Source: Motiliproteus sp036960175 (GTDB lineage: Bacteria > Pseudomonadota > Gammaproteobacteria > Pseudomonadales > Balneatricaceae). From it: a stretch of 64,000 nucleotides of DNA. A model generated the notes under the pieces. It had not been told where the DNA came from and searched no databases. It was given only the letters and a program-made list of their open reading frames with translations. The DNA is taken from contig JBALWH010000002.1 in NCBI GenBank assembly GCA_036960175.1, positions 62,001-126,000 of the forward strand, given 5' to 3'. Shown piece by piece: positions 1 through 9,510 of the stretch; positions within the stretch are counted from its first letter, which is position 1; each line of letters begins with the position of its first letter. Position numbers and translations under genes: made by a program.

Positions 1-139
1 AAACAAAGAGGCGAAATTATTCATATATCTGCCCCTCATGTCAATAAATTTCAGTGTTTTTGTTGTTTCTCCGTTGCTTCAGCAGCTATTATGGTCGCGC
101 AAAATTTAATCGCCTCCCGGCACTAGGATATTTCAGTGA

Positions 140-1729
140 ATGGATGAATCTCCAGGTACTGCGCCAGAATCCCCAAAAAACGACAAAAGCAAAAAACCTG
201 CAGGGCTGCTCAAGTCCAGTTTGATGGTTGGTTGCATGACCATGCTCTCGCGCATTCTGGGGCTGGCTCGCGATGTAGTCATTGCCCAGGAGTTTGGTGC
301 TGGTGCCAGTGCGGATGCTTTTTTTGTAGCCTTTAAAATCCCTAATTTTCTCCGTCGCCTGTTTGCTGAAGGGGCTTTTTCCCAGGCCTTTGTGCCAGTG
401 TTGTCCGAGTATCGCACTCAAGAGGATGCTAACGCTGTTAAAGCATTGGTGGACCGCGTGGCTGGTAGTCTAGGGCTGGTGTTATCAGGCGTGACTGTGC
501 TGGCAATTGCTGGTGCGCCTTTGTTGGCAATGTTGTTCGCACCCGGTTTTTATATGCAGGATGAGCTTAAGTTTGCGCTGACTGTGGATATGTTAAGAAT
601 TACCTTTCCTTATTTAATGTTGATCTCTTTAACGGCGTTTGCGGGATCGATACTCAATAGCTATGACCGCTTTCTGGTGCCTGCGTTTACACCAGTGTTA
701 TTGAACCTGTCATTAATCGGTTCGGTTTTCTGGTTGCAGCCCTGGTTGGAGACGCCAGTAATGGCGCTTGCCTGGGGTGTGGTTATTGCTGGTTGTGCGC
801 AATTGCTGCTGCAATTGCCTTTTCTTCTGCGTATTGGCTTGCTGCCATCGCCGTTGGTGGATTTCCGTCATGAGGGGGTTCGGCGCATTATGACGTTAAT
901 GTTGCCTGCGATTTTTGGGGTGTCAGTCAGTCAGATAAATCTACTGTTGGATACGGTGCTGGCGTCATTCCTGCAGACAGGCAGCGTGTCTTGGTTGTAT
1001 TTTTCGGATCGTCTGGTGGAGCTGCCTTTGGGTATATTTGGTATCGCAATCGCCACCGTGATATTGCCCAGTCTTTCGCGTAAACATACTTCAAAATCTG
1101 CCGATGAGTTTGCTCGAACGCTGGATTGGGCGCTACGCATGGTGTTGCTGATCGGGTTGCCGGCAGCGTTGGCGCTCTGGGTGTTGGCAGAGCCATTGAT
1201 CGTCAGTCTGTTTCAGTATGGTGCCATGAGTCCGCGAGATGTGACTATGACGGCCTTTAGCTTGCGAGCCTATAGCATCGGATTGCTAGCGTTTATGTTG
1301 ATCAAGGTGCTGGCGCCGGGGTATTTCTCTCGTCAGGATATCAAGACGCCTGTTGCCATCGGTATTAAAGCGATGGCGGCGAACATGGTGATGAACCTGA
1401 TGCTGATTTATCCTTTACAGCACGCCGGGTTGGCGCTGGCTACCTCGTTGAGCGCCTTTCTGAATGCGGGTTTGTTGCTGCGAGGGTTGCTTCGAGATCA
1501 GGTGTTTCGATGGCAGCAGGGTTGGGGGGGGTTTGGTGTGCGGCTGCTGTTGGCTAACGGTGCGATGATGGTTTTTCTGCTTTATTTCTCCTCAGCTGTT
1601 GAGCAGTGGTTGGATTGGACTCTGTGGCTGCGGGCTTGGAATCTTGCTGGGCTGTGTCTGGGTGGCGGTGCTATTTACTTTGTGGTGCTGTGTTTGGCCG
1701 GGGTGCGTTTGTCGCATTTGCGACATTAG
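140..1729 (+). CDS. murJ: Lipid II flippase MurJ
   Basis: Inner-membrane MVN/MOP-family flippase that moves the peptidoglycan precursor lipid II to the periplasmic face. The 529-residue product is close to the usual length of about 510-530. It is almost entirely hydrophobic segments separated by short charged loops, consistent with 14 transmembrane helices. The N-terminal stretch SRILGLARDVVIAQEFGAG and the following DAFFVAFKIPNFLRRLFAEG are typical of the family and carry the conserved arginines. The first 16 or so residues are a hydrophilic extension. The gene is followed by ribF and ileS, the usual gammaproteobacterial order; rpsT, normally divergent from murJ, would lie just outside the left edge. 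The 139 bases before the start hold no gene that I can see. Confidence 0.95.
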   Translation: MDESPGTAPESPKNDKSKKPAGLLKSSLMVGCMTMLSRILGLARDVVIAQEFGAGASADAFFVAFKIPNFLRRLFAEGAFSQAFVPVLSEYRTQEDANAVKALVDRVAGSLGLVLSGVTVLAIAGAPLLAMLFAPGFYMQDELKFALTVDMLRITFPYLMLISLTAFAGSILNSYDRFLVPAFTPVLLNLSLIGSVFWLQPWLETPVMALAWGVVIAGCAQLLLQLPFLLRIGLLPSPLVDFRHEGVRRIMTLMLPAIFGVSVSQINLLLDTVLASFLQTGSVSWLYFSDRLVELPLGIFGIAIATVILPSLSRKHTSKSADEFARTLDWALRMVLLIGLPAALALWVLAEPLIVSLFQYGAMSPRDVTMTAFSLRAYSIGLLAFMLIKVLAPGYFSRQDIKTPVAIGIKAMAANMVMNLMLIYPLQHAGLALATSLSAFLNAGLLLRGLLRDQVFRWQQGWGGFGVRLLLANGAMMVFLLYFSSAVEQWLDWTLWLRAWNLAGLCLGGGAIYFVVLCLAGVRLSHLRH

Positions 1730-1766
1730 TGGGTTTTAAATTCGGTTTTTGTACATGCGATGGCGG

Positions 1767-1795
1767 TATTCTGCTGTCCATTGCTAGGGTATAAT
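1767..1795 (+). promoter_or_regulatory. Candidate sigma-70 promoter for ribF-ileS-lspA-fkpB
   Basis: A perfect TATAAT lies at 1790-1795 in the 101-bp gap between murJ and ribF. The -35 region 17 bases upstream (1767-1772, TATTCT) is poor, so the call rests on the -10 box and its position about 35 bases before the ribF start. Confidence 0.45.
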
Positions 1796-1830
1796 GCGCG
1801 GTTCATTTATTGGGGGCGGTATAGCGCTGC

Positions 1831-2760
1831 ATGGAGTTAATTAGAGGTCTTCACAACTTGCGTGATCAGCATCGAGGCTGTGTCGCGACAATTGGCAATT
1901 TTGATGGCGTGCATTTAGGCCATCATCAGGTATTGCAGCAGGTTAGTGAGAAAGCCAGGTCCTTGGGGTTGCCGTCAGTCGCTATCGTCTTTGAGCCCCA
2001 ACCCCGTGAGTTTTTCGAAGGTGCTAATGCGCCGCCGAGATTAACCCGTTTCAGAGATAAGTTTGTATTGCTGCGTAAGCATCAGATCGATCGGGTTTTC
2101 TGCCTGCATTTTAATCAGCGGCTGAGGTCGTTAACCGCAGAACAGTTTATCGATCAGTTATTGTTAAATGGTCTGGAAGTGAAGTATTTTGTGGTTGGCG
2201 ACGATTTTCGATTCGGTTGCGATCGTACGGGCGATTTTGAGCTGTTGAGCCAGGCAGGTAAGCGTCATGGATTTACCGTGGTTAATACAGCGACTCATGT
2301 TGTCGAAGAGGCGCGGGTCAGTAGTACTCGGGTCCGCAAGGTTCTGGCTGCGCACGATTTCGAATTAGCTAAAAGCCTGTTGGGGCGGCCCTACACCCTG
2401 AGTGGTAAAGTGATACATGGTCGCAAGCTGGGACGTCAGTTGGGCGTGCCTACTGCGAATATGTCCCTGCAGCGTAAGCGCCTGCCTTTTGAGGGTGTCT
2501 TTGTTATCGAAGCTGTTTTGCAAAATGGTGAGCGCCGGCAAGGGGTTGCCAACGTAGGAACACGGCCAACAGTGAAAGGGGACTCTCCGCTGTTGGAAGT
2601 ACATTTGTTTGATTTTGATAGCACTATCTATGGCCAGCGGCTGGAAGTCGAATTCAAGGCATTTCTGCGTCCCGAGCAGAAATTTGATGGTGTTGAGGCA
2701 CTAAAGCAGCAAATCATGGCGGATATTGCTGCTGCCAGAAATTGGCATCCGCAATCGTAG
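1831..2760 (+). CDS. ribF: Bifunctional riboflavin kinase / FAD synthetase
   Basis: Phosphorylates riboflavin to FMN and adenylylates FMN to FAD. The 309-residue length is normal. The N-terminal nucleotidyltransferase domain (about residues 1-185) shows TIGNFDGVHLGHHQVL, the HxGH-type adenylyltransferase motif, and later SSTRVR. The C-terminal riboflavin kinase domain (about 186-305) has the GRPYTLSGKVIHGRKLGRQL segment and PTANM, which bind the phosphate and flavin. It lies between murJ and ileS, as in many gammaproteobacteria, and probably shares a transcript with ileS, lspA and fkpB. Confidence 0.96.
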   Translation: MELIRGLHNLRDQHRGCVATIGNFDGVHLGHHQVLQQVSEKARSLGLPSVAIVFEPQPREFFEGANAPPRLTRFRDKFVLLRKHQIDRVFCLHFNQRLRSLTAEQFIDQLLLNGLEVKYFVVGDDFRFGCDRTGDFELLSQAGKRHGFTVVNTATHVVEEARVSSTRVRKVLAAHDFELAKSLLGRPYTLSGKVIHGRKLGRQLGVPTANMSLQRKRLPFEGVFVIEAVLQNGERRQGVANVGTRPTVKGDSPLLEVHLFDFDSTIYGQRLEVEFKAFLRPEQKFDGVEALKQQIMADIAAARNWHPQS

Positions 2761-2832
2761 CAAGCCAGGGTCTTGGCCTGAACTGCAAAATTGTGGACCG
2801 AATTAATTGTGAAAATGAAGTGAAGCTCTGAA

Positions 2833-5655
2833 ATGACTGACTACAAAAATACGCTCAATCTACCGCAAACGGATTTTCCTATGCGAGGAAACCTGGCCCA
2901 GCGCGAACCACAGCTGCTTGCCGAGTGGGATCAGATTGGCCTGTACCAGAAAATTCGTGAAGTCAGTCAGGGCAGGGATAAGTTTATCCTTCATGATGGC
3001 CCTCCTTATGCCAACGGCGATATTCATATCGGTCATTCGGTCAATAAAATCCTCAAGGATATTATCGTTAAGTCCAAAAACATGAGCGGTTTTGATGCCC
3101 CTTACGTGCCGGGCTGGGACTGTCATGGTCTCCCCATCGAGCATAAAGTGGAAACCATGATTGGCAAGGCGGGCACCAAAAAGACCTTTAAGGAATTTCG
3201 CCAGAAGTGTCGTGAATATGCCGGCAAGCAGGTAGATGGTCAGAAAAAAGACTTTATTCGCCTGGGTGTTCTGGGCGATTGGGATAACCCTTATCTCACC
3301 ATGAATTTTAAGACCGAGGCCAATATCATCCGGGCTCTCGGCAAAATCGTCGAAAACGGTCACTTGGTTAAGGGTTACAAGCCTGTCTACTGGAGTGTGG
3401 TCGGAGCCTCCGCTTTGGCAGAAGCAGAAGTGGAATACCAAGACAAAGTCTCCACCGCTATCGATGTGCGTTTCCGGGCGGTTGATCAGGATGCTTTCCT
3501 GTCTGCCTTTGAGCAGGACGGCGAAAGCGAAGGTCCGGTTAGCGCAGTGATCTGGACTACGACGCCTTGGACCTTGCCATCGAATCAGGCGGTGTCGCTG
3601 AATGCTGATCTTGATTATGTGTTGGTGGAGCTGGATTTCGGTCTCGGCCAGGAGCGCATTTTAGTGGTAGAAGCGTTGCTGGAAAACGCCATGGAACGCT
3701 ACGGTATCGAAGACTATCGCGTCGTTGGTCGTTGTAAGGGTGAGGCGCTGGAACATCAAGCGCTGCAGCATCCTTTCTTCGACAAGCAGGTGCCGATTAT
3801 TCTCGGTGATCATGTGACTGTCGATGCCGGTACTGGCGCTGTGCATACCGCACCAGACCATGGTGTGGAAGATTTTGTAGTCGGTCAGAAATATGCCATC
3901 GAGACACTGAACTTGGTTGATGGCCACGGAATTTTTGTTTCTTCGGCAGGCCAGTTTGCCGGGCAGCATGTGTATAAAGTCGATGACGAAGTCGTCGCTT
4001 TGTTGCGGGAAAAGGATTGCCTGATTAAGGCGCATAAGTTTGAACACAGCTACCCTCATTGCTGGCGTACCAAGACTCCGCTGATCTACCGTGCCACACC
4101 GCAGTGGTTTATCAGCATGGATGAAAACAACCTGAAAAAAGATGCCACCGAAGCAATCAAAGGTGTGCAGTGGTTCCCTAGCTGGGGGCAGAGTCGTATT
4201 GAGGGGATGGTTGATCAGAGCCCTGACTGGTGTGTTTCCCGTCAGCGTACCTGGGGCGTGCCTATTGCTCTATTTATCCATAAGGAAAGCCAGGAGCTGC
4301 ATCCAGAGACCGCTCGTCTGATTGAGGAAGTGGCGCAAAAGGTTGAGCAAGGCGGTATTGATGCCTGGTTTGATCTTGAGCCTCAGGAGCTGCTGGGTGA
4401 TGAAGCGGATCAGTACATCAAGGTTAACGACACCCTGGATGTTTGGTTTGATTCCGGTGTGACGCATTATTCTGTACTGGATCAGGATGAAAATTTGGCA
4501 TTTCCGGCAGATCTTTATCTGGAAGGCTCCGACCAGCATCGTGGCTGGTTCCAGTCTTCGTTGAAAACCGCGATTGCGATCAAAGGTGTTGCCCCCTACA
4601 AGCAAGTGCTGACCCATGGTTTTACCGTCGATCAGAACGGTCGCAAGATGTCGAAGTCAGTGGGTAACGTTGTTGCGCCCCAGAAAGTGATGAATAAGTA
4701 CGGAGCAGATATCCTGCGTTTGTGGGTGGCTGCCACTGATTTTAGTGGTGAGATGGCGGTCTCCGACGAGATCCTTAAGCGTACTGCTGATTCTTATCGT
4801 CGAATCCGTAATACGTCGCGGTTCTTATTATCGAACCTAAGCGGCTTTGACCCCGTTCAACATACCGTAGCGGCAGACGACATGCTGGCCTTGGATCGTT
4901 GGGCTGTGGACCGCGCCGCACAGTTGCAGAAAGAAATTCTAGAGGCTTATAACAGCTACCAGTTCCTTAACATCTATCAGAAAGTGCATCACTTTTGTGC
5001 TCTGGATCTGGGCAGCTTCTATCTCGATATCATTAAGGATCGTCAGTACACCACCAAGCCTGATAGTTTGGCTCGCCGTTCCTGTCAGACCGCATTGCAT
5101 CAGATAATGGAAGCAATGGTGCGCTGGGTTGCGCCGATCCTGAGCTTTACGGCTGAAGACATCTGGAAACAGCTGCCGGGCGACCGCAGTCAGTCGGTGC
5201 ATCTGGATACCTGGTTTGAAGGGCTGGCAGAATTATCCGGTGATGAGGCCATGGGCCGCGAATACTGGCAGCAGATTATGGACGTCAAAACGGCGGTCAA
5301 TAAAGAGCTTGAAAACCAGCGTAATGCCGGTGCTGTAAAGTCGGGACTCGGTACTGATATTGTGCTGTACGCCGATGAGCAGTTGCAAAAACTGCTGGCA
5401 ACCCTCGATCAGGAGCTGCGCTTCGTACTGATCACCTCGTCTGCTACCGTCGCGCCCCTGGATCAGGCTGCGGAAGATGCCGTAGCAACGGATCTGAGCG
5501 GTTTGAGGCTGAAGATCAATGTCAGCGACCATCAGAAATGTGTTCGCTGCTGGCACCACCGTGAAGATGTGGGTACTCATCAGGAGCATCCTGAACTCTG
5601 TGTTCGTTGCGTAGACAATGTTGACGGTGACGGCGAACAGCGCGCTTACGCCTGA
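2833..5655 (+). CDS. ileS: Isoleucyl-tRNA synthetase
   Basis: Class I synthetase charging tRNA-Ile in the cytoplasm, 940 residues as expected. The HIGH signature is at residues 65-68 within PPYANGDIHIGHSVNK, and KMSKS is at 605-609. The connective-peptide editing domain lies between them, including TTTPWTLPSN. The C-terminus carries a zinc finger with two CVRC pairs, the hallmark of the bacterial type 1 enzyme. The start has no close competitor and aligns with the family. Its stop overlaps the lspA start by one base (5655), so translation of the two is probably coupled. Confidence 0.98.
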   Translation: MTDYKNTLNLPQTDFPMRGNLAQREPQLLAEWDQIGLYQKIREVSQGRDKFILHDGPPYANGDIHIGHSVNKILKDIIVKSKNMSGFDAPYVPGWDCHGLPIEHKVETMIGKAGTKKTFKEFRQKCREYAGKQVDGQKKDFIRLGVLGDWDNPYLTMNFKTEANIIRALGKIVENGHLVKGYKPVYWSVVGASALAEAEVEYQDKVSTAIDVRFRAVDQDAFLSAFEQDGESEGPVSAVIWTTTPWTLPSNQAVSLNADLDYVLVELDFGLGQERILVVEALLENAMERYGIEDYRVVGRCKGEALEHQALQHPFFDKQVPIILGDHVTVDAGTGAVHTAPDHGVEDFVVGQKYAIETLNLVDGHGIFVSSAGQFAGQHVYKVDDEVVALLREKDCLIKAHKFEHSYPHCWRTKTPLIYRATPQWFISMDENNLKKDATEAIKGVQWFPSWGQSRIEGMVDQSPDWCVSRQRTWGVPIALFIHKESQELHPETARLIEEVAQKVEQGGIDAWFDLEPQELLGDEADQYIKVNDTLDVWFDSGVTHYSVLDQDENLAFPADLYLEGSDQHRGWFQSSLKTAIAIKGVAPYKQVLTHGFTVDQNGRKMSKSVGNVVAPQKVMNKYGADILRLWVAATDFSGEMAVSDEILKRTADSYRRIRNTSRFLLSNLSGFDPVQHTVAADDMLALDRWAVDRAAQLQKEILEAYNSYQFLNIYQKVHHFCALDLGSFYLDIIKDRQYTTKPDSLARRSCQTALHQIMEAMVRWVAPILSFTAEDIWKQLPGDRSQSVHLDTWFEGLAELSGDEAMGREYWQQIMDVKTAVNKELENQRNAGAVKSGLGTDIVLYADEQLQKLLATLDQELRFVLITSSATVAPLDQAAEDAVATDLSGLRLKINVSDHQKCVRCWHHREDVGTHQEHPELCVRCVDNVDGDGEQRAYA

Positions 5656-6191
5656 TGATAGGATCAAATGCTCAACAAGGCTCTGCCAAGGGCGGAGCCA
5701 ATGCGCTGATATGGCTGTGGCTTAGTCTGCTGGTAATGCTGCTGGATCAAGGTAGTAAATACCTAGCGGTTTCCACTCTTAGCTACGGTGATCCGGTGTC
5801 TGTGCTGTCTTTTTTTGATCTTACTTTGTTGCATAATACCGGTGCTGCTTTTAGCTTTTTGGCAGGCCAGGATGGGTGGCAGCGCTGGTTCTTTGTAGCA
5901 ATCGCTTTCGGCATGTCTATTTATTTGCTGTTGTGGCTAAAGAACACTCCCAGGCAGATGGTGTTACAGGCGTCGGCGTTAGCGCTGATTCTGGGTGGCG
6001 CTCTGGGCAATGTGCTGGATCGGGTGAGTTTGGGTTATGTTGTCGATTTCATCTCCGTGCATTGGCAGCACTATTATTTCCCCGCTTTTAATATCGCCGA
6101 TTCAGCGATTACGGCCGGCGCCATATTGTTGATTTGGGATATGGTTATTGTCACTAAGGGCAATAGTCAGAATTCAGACGTACAGGAATAG
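5655..6191 (+). CDS. lspA: Lipoprotein signal peptidase (signal peptidase II)
   Basis: Inner-membrane aspartic protease that removes the signal peptide from diacylglyceryl-modified prolipoproteins; BamD in this window is one likely substrate. The 178-residue product has four hydrophobic helices. The two catalytic aspartates are in the conserved blocks GGALGNVLDRV and FNIADSAI. The N-terminus is about 15 residues longer than in E. coli. The ATG overlaps the last base of ileS, and fkpB begins four bases after the stop, as in the conserved ileS-lspA-fkpB operon. Confidence 0.96.
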   Translation: MIGSNAQQGSAKGGANALIWLWLSLLVMLLDQGSKYLAVSTLSYGDPVSVLSFFDLTLLHNTGAAFSFLAGQDGWQRWFFVAIAFGMSIYLLLWLKNTPRQMVLQASALALILGGALGNVLDRVSLGYVVDFISVHWQHYYFPAFNIADSAITAGAILLIWDMVIVTKGNSQNSDVQE

Positions 6192-6195
6192 AACT

Positions 6196-6633
6196 ATGTC
6201 CGAGCAGTTGATCGGCCCCGGCAAGCAGGTAACGCTGCATTTCGCGATAAAATTGGAAGATGGATCTATCGTTGATTCAAATTTCGACAAGGACCCTGCC
6301 ACCTTCGCTGTTGGTGATGGCAATCTGCTGGCTGGATTTGAGCAGGCCTTGAGTGGTATGTCTGCAGGAGAAAAGCAAGTGTTGCGGATTATGCCTGAGC
6401 AGGCGTTTGGTATGCCCAACCCGAATAATGTTCAAGTCATTCCTAAGGATCGCTTTAAGGATATGGAGCTAGAGCTAGGCATGGTGATGACCTTTGCTGA
6501 TGCGGCTCAGGGAGAGCTTCCTGGTGTTGTTCAATCGATTGAAACAAAACAAGTTAGTATCGACTTTAACCACCCTCTGGCAGGTCGGACGCTATTCTTC
6601 GAAGTCGAAATCATCTCTATCGAAGATGCCTAA
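6196..6633 (+). CDS. fkpB: FKBP-type peptidyl-prolyl isomerase, SlpA/FkpB type
   Basis: Cytoplasmic prolyl isomerase and chaperone of the SlpA branch, 145 residues from this ATG. An upstream in-frame ATG at 6148 would lie inside lspA and add residues unrelated to the family; the start MSEQLIGPGKQVTLHF fits better. FKBP core motifs are visible: LEDGSIVDSNF, the GDGNLLAGFEQAL helix region and PEQAFGMPNPNNVQVI. The insert-in-flap region follows before the final strand LFFEVEIISI. It is the last gene of the ileS operon here; ispH, which commonly follows, is absent. Confidence 0.93.
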   Translation: MSEQLIGPGKQVTLHFAIKLEDGSIVDSNFDKDPATFAVGDGNLLAGFEQALSGMSAGEKQVLRIMPEQAFGMPNPNNVQVIPKDRFKDMELELGMVMTFADAAQGELPGVVQSIETKQVSIDFNHPLAGRTLFFEVEIISIEDA

Positions 6634-6885
6634 TCAGGCAGTTTTTCTGTTCAGTTGGTTGCAAATTAATCAATATATATTGATATAGAGCAATTTTTGG
6701 ACTAGCCCTCTTGTAAACACTTGTTCTATTCTTATGGTTAGGCATGGACTTTCGAATGGTTGGCATAATACTGCAGCCTGCTAAAGTGTTGTTAGCCATA
6801 GGCCGATACCTAGAGGACGACTGTTTCGGTTATCAGCCATATTGCTTTAGCTCAATAATAAATCAGAAAAGGATTTATCTGCCCC

Positions 6886-7419
6886 ATGCCATGCCATCCA
6901 CCAACTAAGCTAACAGTAGCCATGAACCCAGTAACAGTGAACCGTGGATTTACGCTGATAGAATTGATGATCGTATTGGTTATAGCCGGTGTTCTATTGC
7001 TGGTGGCCACGCCCAATTTTGATTCAGTGATTGTGGGCAGCAAGATCGACAAAGCGCGTTATTCAATGGCGTCGAGTTTGGCCTACGCACGTACAGAAGC
7101 AGTCCAGCGTGCTGATACTGTATTTTTGTGCCGAGGCAGCTCTGGAGCTTGTGGCACCAATGATTCACTCGGAGATATAACCTGGTCTACGGGCTGGCAT
7201 GTAAGGGATTCGACAGGGATCCTGCGGACGGTGGACAGCGACAATGATGGAGTGGATGTCATTTATGCCTGTGGTGATTTTATCTCTTTTAATGCCGATG
7301 GTGAGAAAACGTCTACGACTACACTTGAGTGTGGTTTCACCTTTTCGAAGAGCGGTCCCGATACCAGTTTTGACAAGAGTTTGTTGATCAATGCGGTGGG
7401 TCGAGTTCGTATGGAGTAA
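6886..7419 (+). CDS. Type IV minor pilin, GspH/FimT family (FimU-like)
   Basis: Minor pilin with a prepilin peptidase site: RG|FTLIELMIVLVIAG, with cleavage after glycine and the conserved Glu at mature position 5. The rest resembles GspH/FimT pseudopilins: PNFDSVIVGSKIDKARY, then LAYARTEAVQR, a cysteine-containing beta domain, and a C-terminal GRVRM, as in FimU/FimT. AAAAGGA at 6867-6873 supports the ATG at 6886, which gives a 20-residue leader. An in-frame ATG at 6922 would give a more usual 8-residue leader but has no clear ribosome-binding site. It heads the minor pilin cluster and is the likely fimU equivalent. Confidence 0.85.
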   Translation: MPCHPPTKLTVAMNPVTVNRGFTLIELMIVLVIAGVLLLVATPNFDSVIVGSKIDKARYSMASSLAYARTEAVQRADTVFLCRGSSGACGTNDSLGDITWSTGWHVRDSTGILRTVDSDNDGVDVIYACGDFISFNADGEKTSTTTLECGFTFSKSGPDTSFDKSLLINAVGRVRME

Positions 7420-7460
7420 AGGCTAAATGATTAATCGCAGTCGTATTTAGGAGAAAACCG

Positions 7461-7928
7461 TTGCAATTGAAGCACAGCAGGACAATGGATGCCCAGCGCA
7501 GTGATGGTTTTACACTGATCGAAGTGCTGGTCGCAGTTCTTATTTTATCCATCGGTATTTTTGGATTGATCGCATTGGAGAGCACCGCTCTTCAAAATAA
7601 TCAGGATGCCTATGTACGCAGCCAGGTTACCGTCCTTATCTACGATATCACCGATAAAATGCGCTCAAACATGGGCACCGACTACGAGACCGTGACTGTC
7701 GCTTCAGCGGCCTGTGTTAGCTATTCTGGCCCCCCCTCTTCTTGCAACGCCGCCCAGGTTGCTGGCAATGACCGTTATGATTGGGAGCAGGCGATTAGAA
7801 CAATCACTTCATCTGGATCGGGCGCCATTGCCTCATCAGGAGCGATCACCACAGTGACCGTTAGCTGGGATGATGACCGTAGTTCAGCATCGTCCGTGGC
7901 GTCAATATCCATGAGCTTTGAGCTATGA
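7461..7928 (+). CDS. pilV: Type IV pilus modification/minor pilin PilV
   Basis: Minor pilin of the pilus priming complex, 155 residues. The leader ends in DG|FTLIEVLVAVLILSIGIFGL, a class III signal with Glu5. The following LESTALQNNQDAYVRSQ region is typical of PilV, where tyrosine/arginine-rich helices precede a variable beta domain with a disulphide-capable cysteine pair. A TTG start at 7461 is chosen because AGGAG sits about 8 bases upstream; an ATG at 7485 is the alternative and leaves an 8-residue leader. The stop overlaps the pilW start (ATGA), so the genes are co-translated. Confidence 0.88.
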   Translation: MQLKHSRTMDAQRSDGFTLIEVLVAVLILSIGIFGLIALESTALQNNQDAYVRSQVTVLIYDITDKMRSNMGTDYETVTVASAACVSYSGPPSSCNAAQVAGNDRYDWEQAIRTITSSGSGAIASSGAITTVTVSWDDDRSSASSVASISMSFEL

Positions 7929-8917
7929 AAATAACCAATAAACATCCTCGTTCAATGTCCGGTTTTTCCATGATCGAGCTGATGATTGCCATGACATTGG
8001 GCTTAATATTGACATCGGCCATCTTGCAGACTTTTGTTGGCCTTAAGGAAACGTACGAATTTCAAGAAGAGTTTTCGCGGATACAGGAGAACGGACGTTT
8101 TGGTATCGAATTTTTAACTAGAGATATCCGCGAAGCCGATTTTTGGGGCTGTAATGGCGATGGGTTGGGCAAGGTGCGAAATCATCTTAACGCAACCAGT
8201 GATGCCGTATTTTCCTTTACCGATGGTGTTAATGGTACCAATGGTACGCTACATGGTAGCAACCGGGCTGAAGACTTGCCTGATACCTTGGTACTGCGCG
8301 GCGGTACTGGTTCGGGCATCAATGTAGTCGACGTGCCCGCATTACCGGCGGCGAGCCTTAAAATTAGTGATAATAGTGGCCTGAAAGAAGATGACGTGAT
8401 TTTGGTCTCAGACTGCTCCCACGGAGAGATATTTCAGGTGACTAATAATCCAAACGTTGGCGCAAACGCCAACGAGGACAATCTTATACACGGCACAGGT
8501 GCCGTCTCTGAAGGCCCGGGAAACGCCACGCAGAATTTCCAAAAAATATACGGCACCGATGCCGAGGTGTTTAAAGCTCAAAGTCTTACTTATTCTATCG
8601 GAGCAACGACCAGGGGGGTGTCGGTTCTATTACGAAACGGTGTCGAGCTCGTAGAAGGGATAGAAAACTTACAGGTGTTGTTTGGTGAGGATACCAATGA
8701 CGACCAGTCTCCCGACTATTATGTCACCGCCGATCAGGTAACGGATATGGACCAGGTGATTAGCATCCAAGTGTCAATATTGATCAGCAGTCTGCGGGAT
8801 AATTTAACCGATACGAATCAGCTAGTGGATTATAACAGCGGAGTATTAGACTCTTCTGATCGACGTATCCGTAAAGTATTCAGTACCCGTGTTGCCCTGC
8901 GCAATCGGTTGAATTAG
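7925..8917 (+). CDS. pilW: Type IV minor pilin PilW
   Basis: Minor pilin PilW, 330 residues, which works with PilV, PilX and PilY1 to prime pilus assembly. The class III signal is SG|FSMIELMIAMTLGLIL with Glu5 present. The segment EFSRIQENGRFGIEFLTRDIREADFWGC is nearly diagnostic of PilW. A large beta-rich domain follows and ends with RKVFSTRVALRNR, the usual PilW tail. It overlaps pilV by four bases and is followed 8 bases later by pilX. Confidence 0.93.
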   Translation: MKITNKHPRSMSGFSMIELMIAMTLGLILTSAILQTFVGLKETYEFQEEFSRIQENGRFGIEFLTRDIREADFWGCNGDGLGKVRNHLNATSDAVFSFTDGVNGTNGTLHGSNRAEDLPDTLVLRGGTGSGINVVDVPALPAASLKISDNSGLKEDDVILVSDCSHGEIFQVTNNPNVGANANEDNLIHGTGAVSEGPGNATQNFQKIYGTDAEVFKAQSLTYSIGATTRGVSVLLRNGVELVEGIENLQVLFGEDTNDDQSPDYYVTADQVTDMDQVISIQVSILISSLRDNLTDTNQLVDYNSGVLDSSDRRIRKVFSTRVALRNRLN

Positions 8918-8925
8918 GAGTTGAA

Positions 8926-9477
8926 ATGGCTGTTTTAGGTGCTATGCCGAAACGTTCACAGTCGTTGCCTCGACAGCAGCGGGGGGCAACGCTGATTGTC
9001 TGTATGATTATTCTGGTGGTGATTACTTTTATGGGGGTGGGCAGTATTCAGGACACCACCATGGAAGAAAAAATGGCTGGTAATATGAAGAACCGCAATA
9101 TGGCGTTTCAGGCCGCTGAGAGTGGCTTGAGAGATGCTGAGGGCTATCTGTCCTCAACGGTTGTGTTACCGGCCTTCAATGGCACCACTTCCGGCTTAAT
9201 CGCACAGATATCGGGTAATGACCCGTCACCCTATAAATGGAGTGACAGCGACTGGACGGCTTCATCAGGTGTTTATCCGAAGACTGGTGGTGACAGCATT
9301 CCTCTGGTTTCTTCGCAGCCGCGTTTAGTGATTGAAAAATTGGAATCAGTCGAAGCAACGCCAGATCTGGAAGCCGGACAGCCAGCGGATACGACCGAAT
9401 ACTTCAAAATAACGGTAAAAGCGGTCGGTGGAACATCTTCATCCGTCGTCATCGTAGAATCTATCTATAAACGTTAA
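8926..9477 (+). CDS. pilX: Type IV minor pilin PilX
   Basis: PilX-type minor pilin, 183 residues. The N-terminus is QQRG|ATLIVCMIILVVITFMG. There is no glutamate at mature position 5, which is normal for PilX. The conserved block TTMEEKMAGNMKNRNMAFQ followed by AAESGLRDAE is the PilX N-terminal signature. A distal domain ends in a basic YKR. It lies between pilW and pilY1 in the canonical order. A second in-frame ATG at residue 7 could be used instead of the first. Confidence 0.93.
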   Translation: MAVLGAMPKRSQSLPRQQRGATLIVCMIILVVITFMGVGSIQDTTMEEKMAGNMKNRNMAFQAAESGLRDAEGYLSSTVVLPAFNGTTSGLIAQISGNDPSPYKWSDSDWTASSGVYPKTGGDSIPLVSSQPRLVIEKLESVEATPDLEAGQPADTTEYFKITVKAVGGTSSSVVIVESIYKR

Positions 9478-9510
9478 AGCCCCGCTAGATTGGGGCAAGT
9501 GAGTGGAACT

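Noticed and set aside
6761..6775. Possible sigma-54 promoter TGGCA...TGCA before the fimU-like gene
   Set aside because: The distance between the GG and GC elements is one base shorter than the sigma-54 consensus requires.
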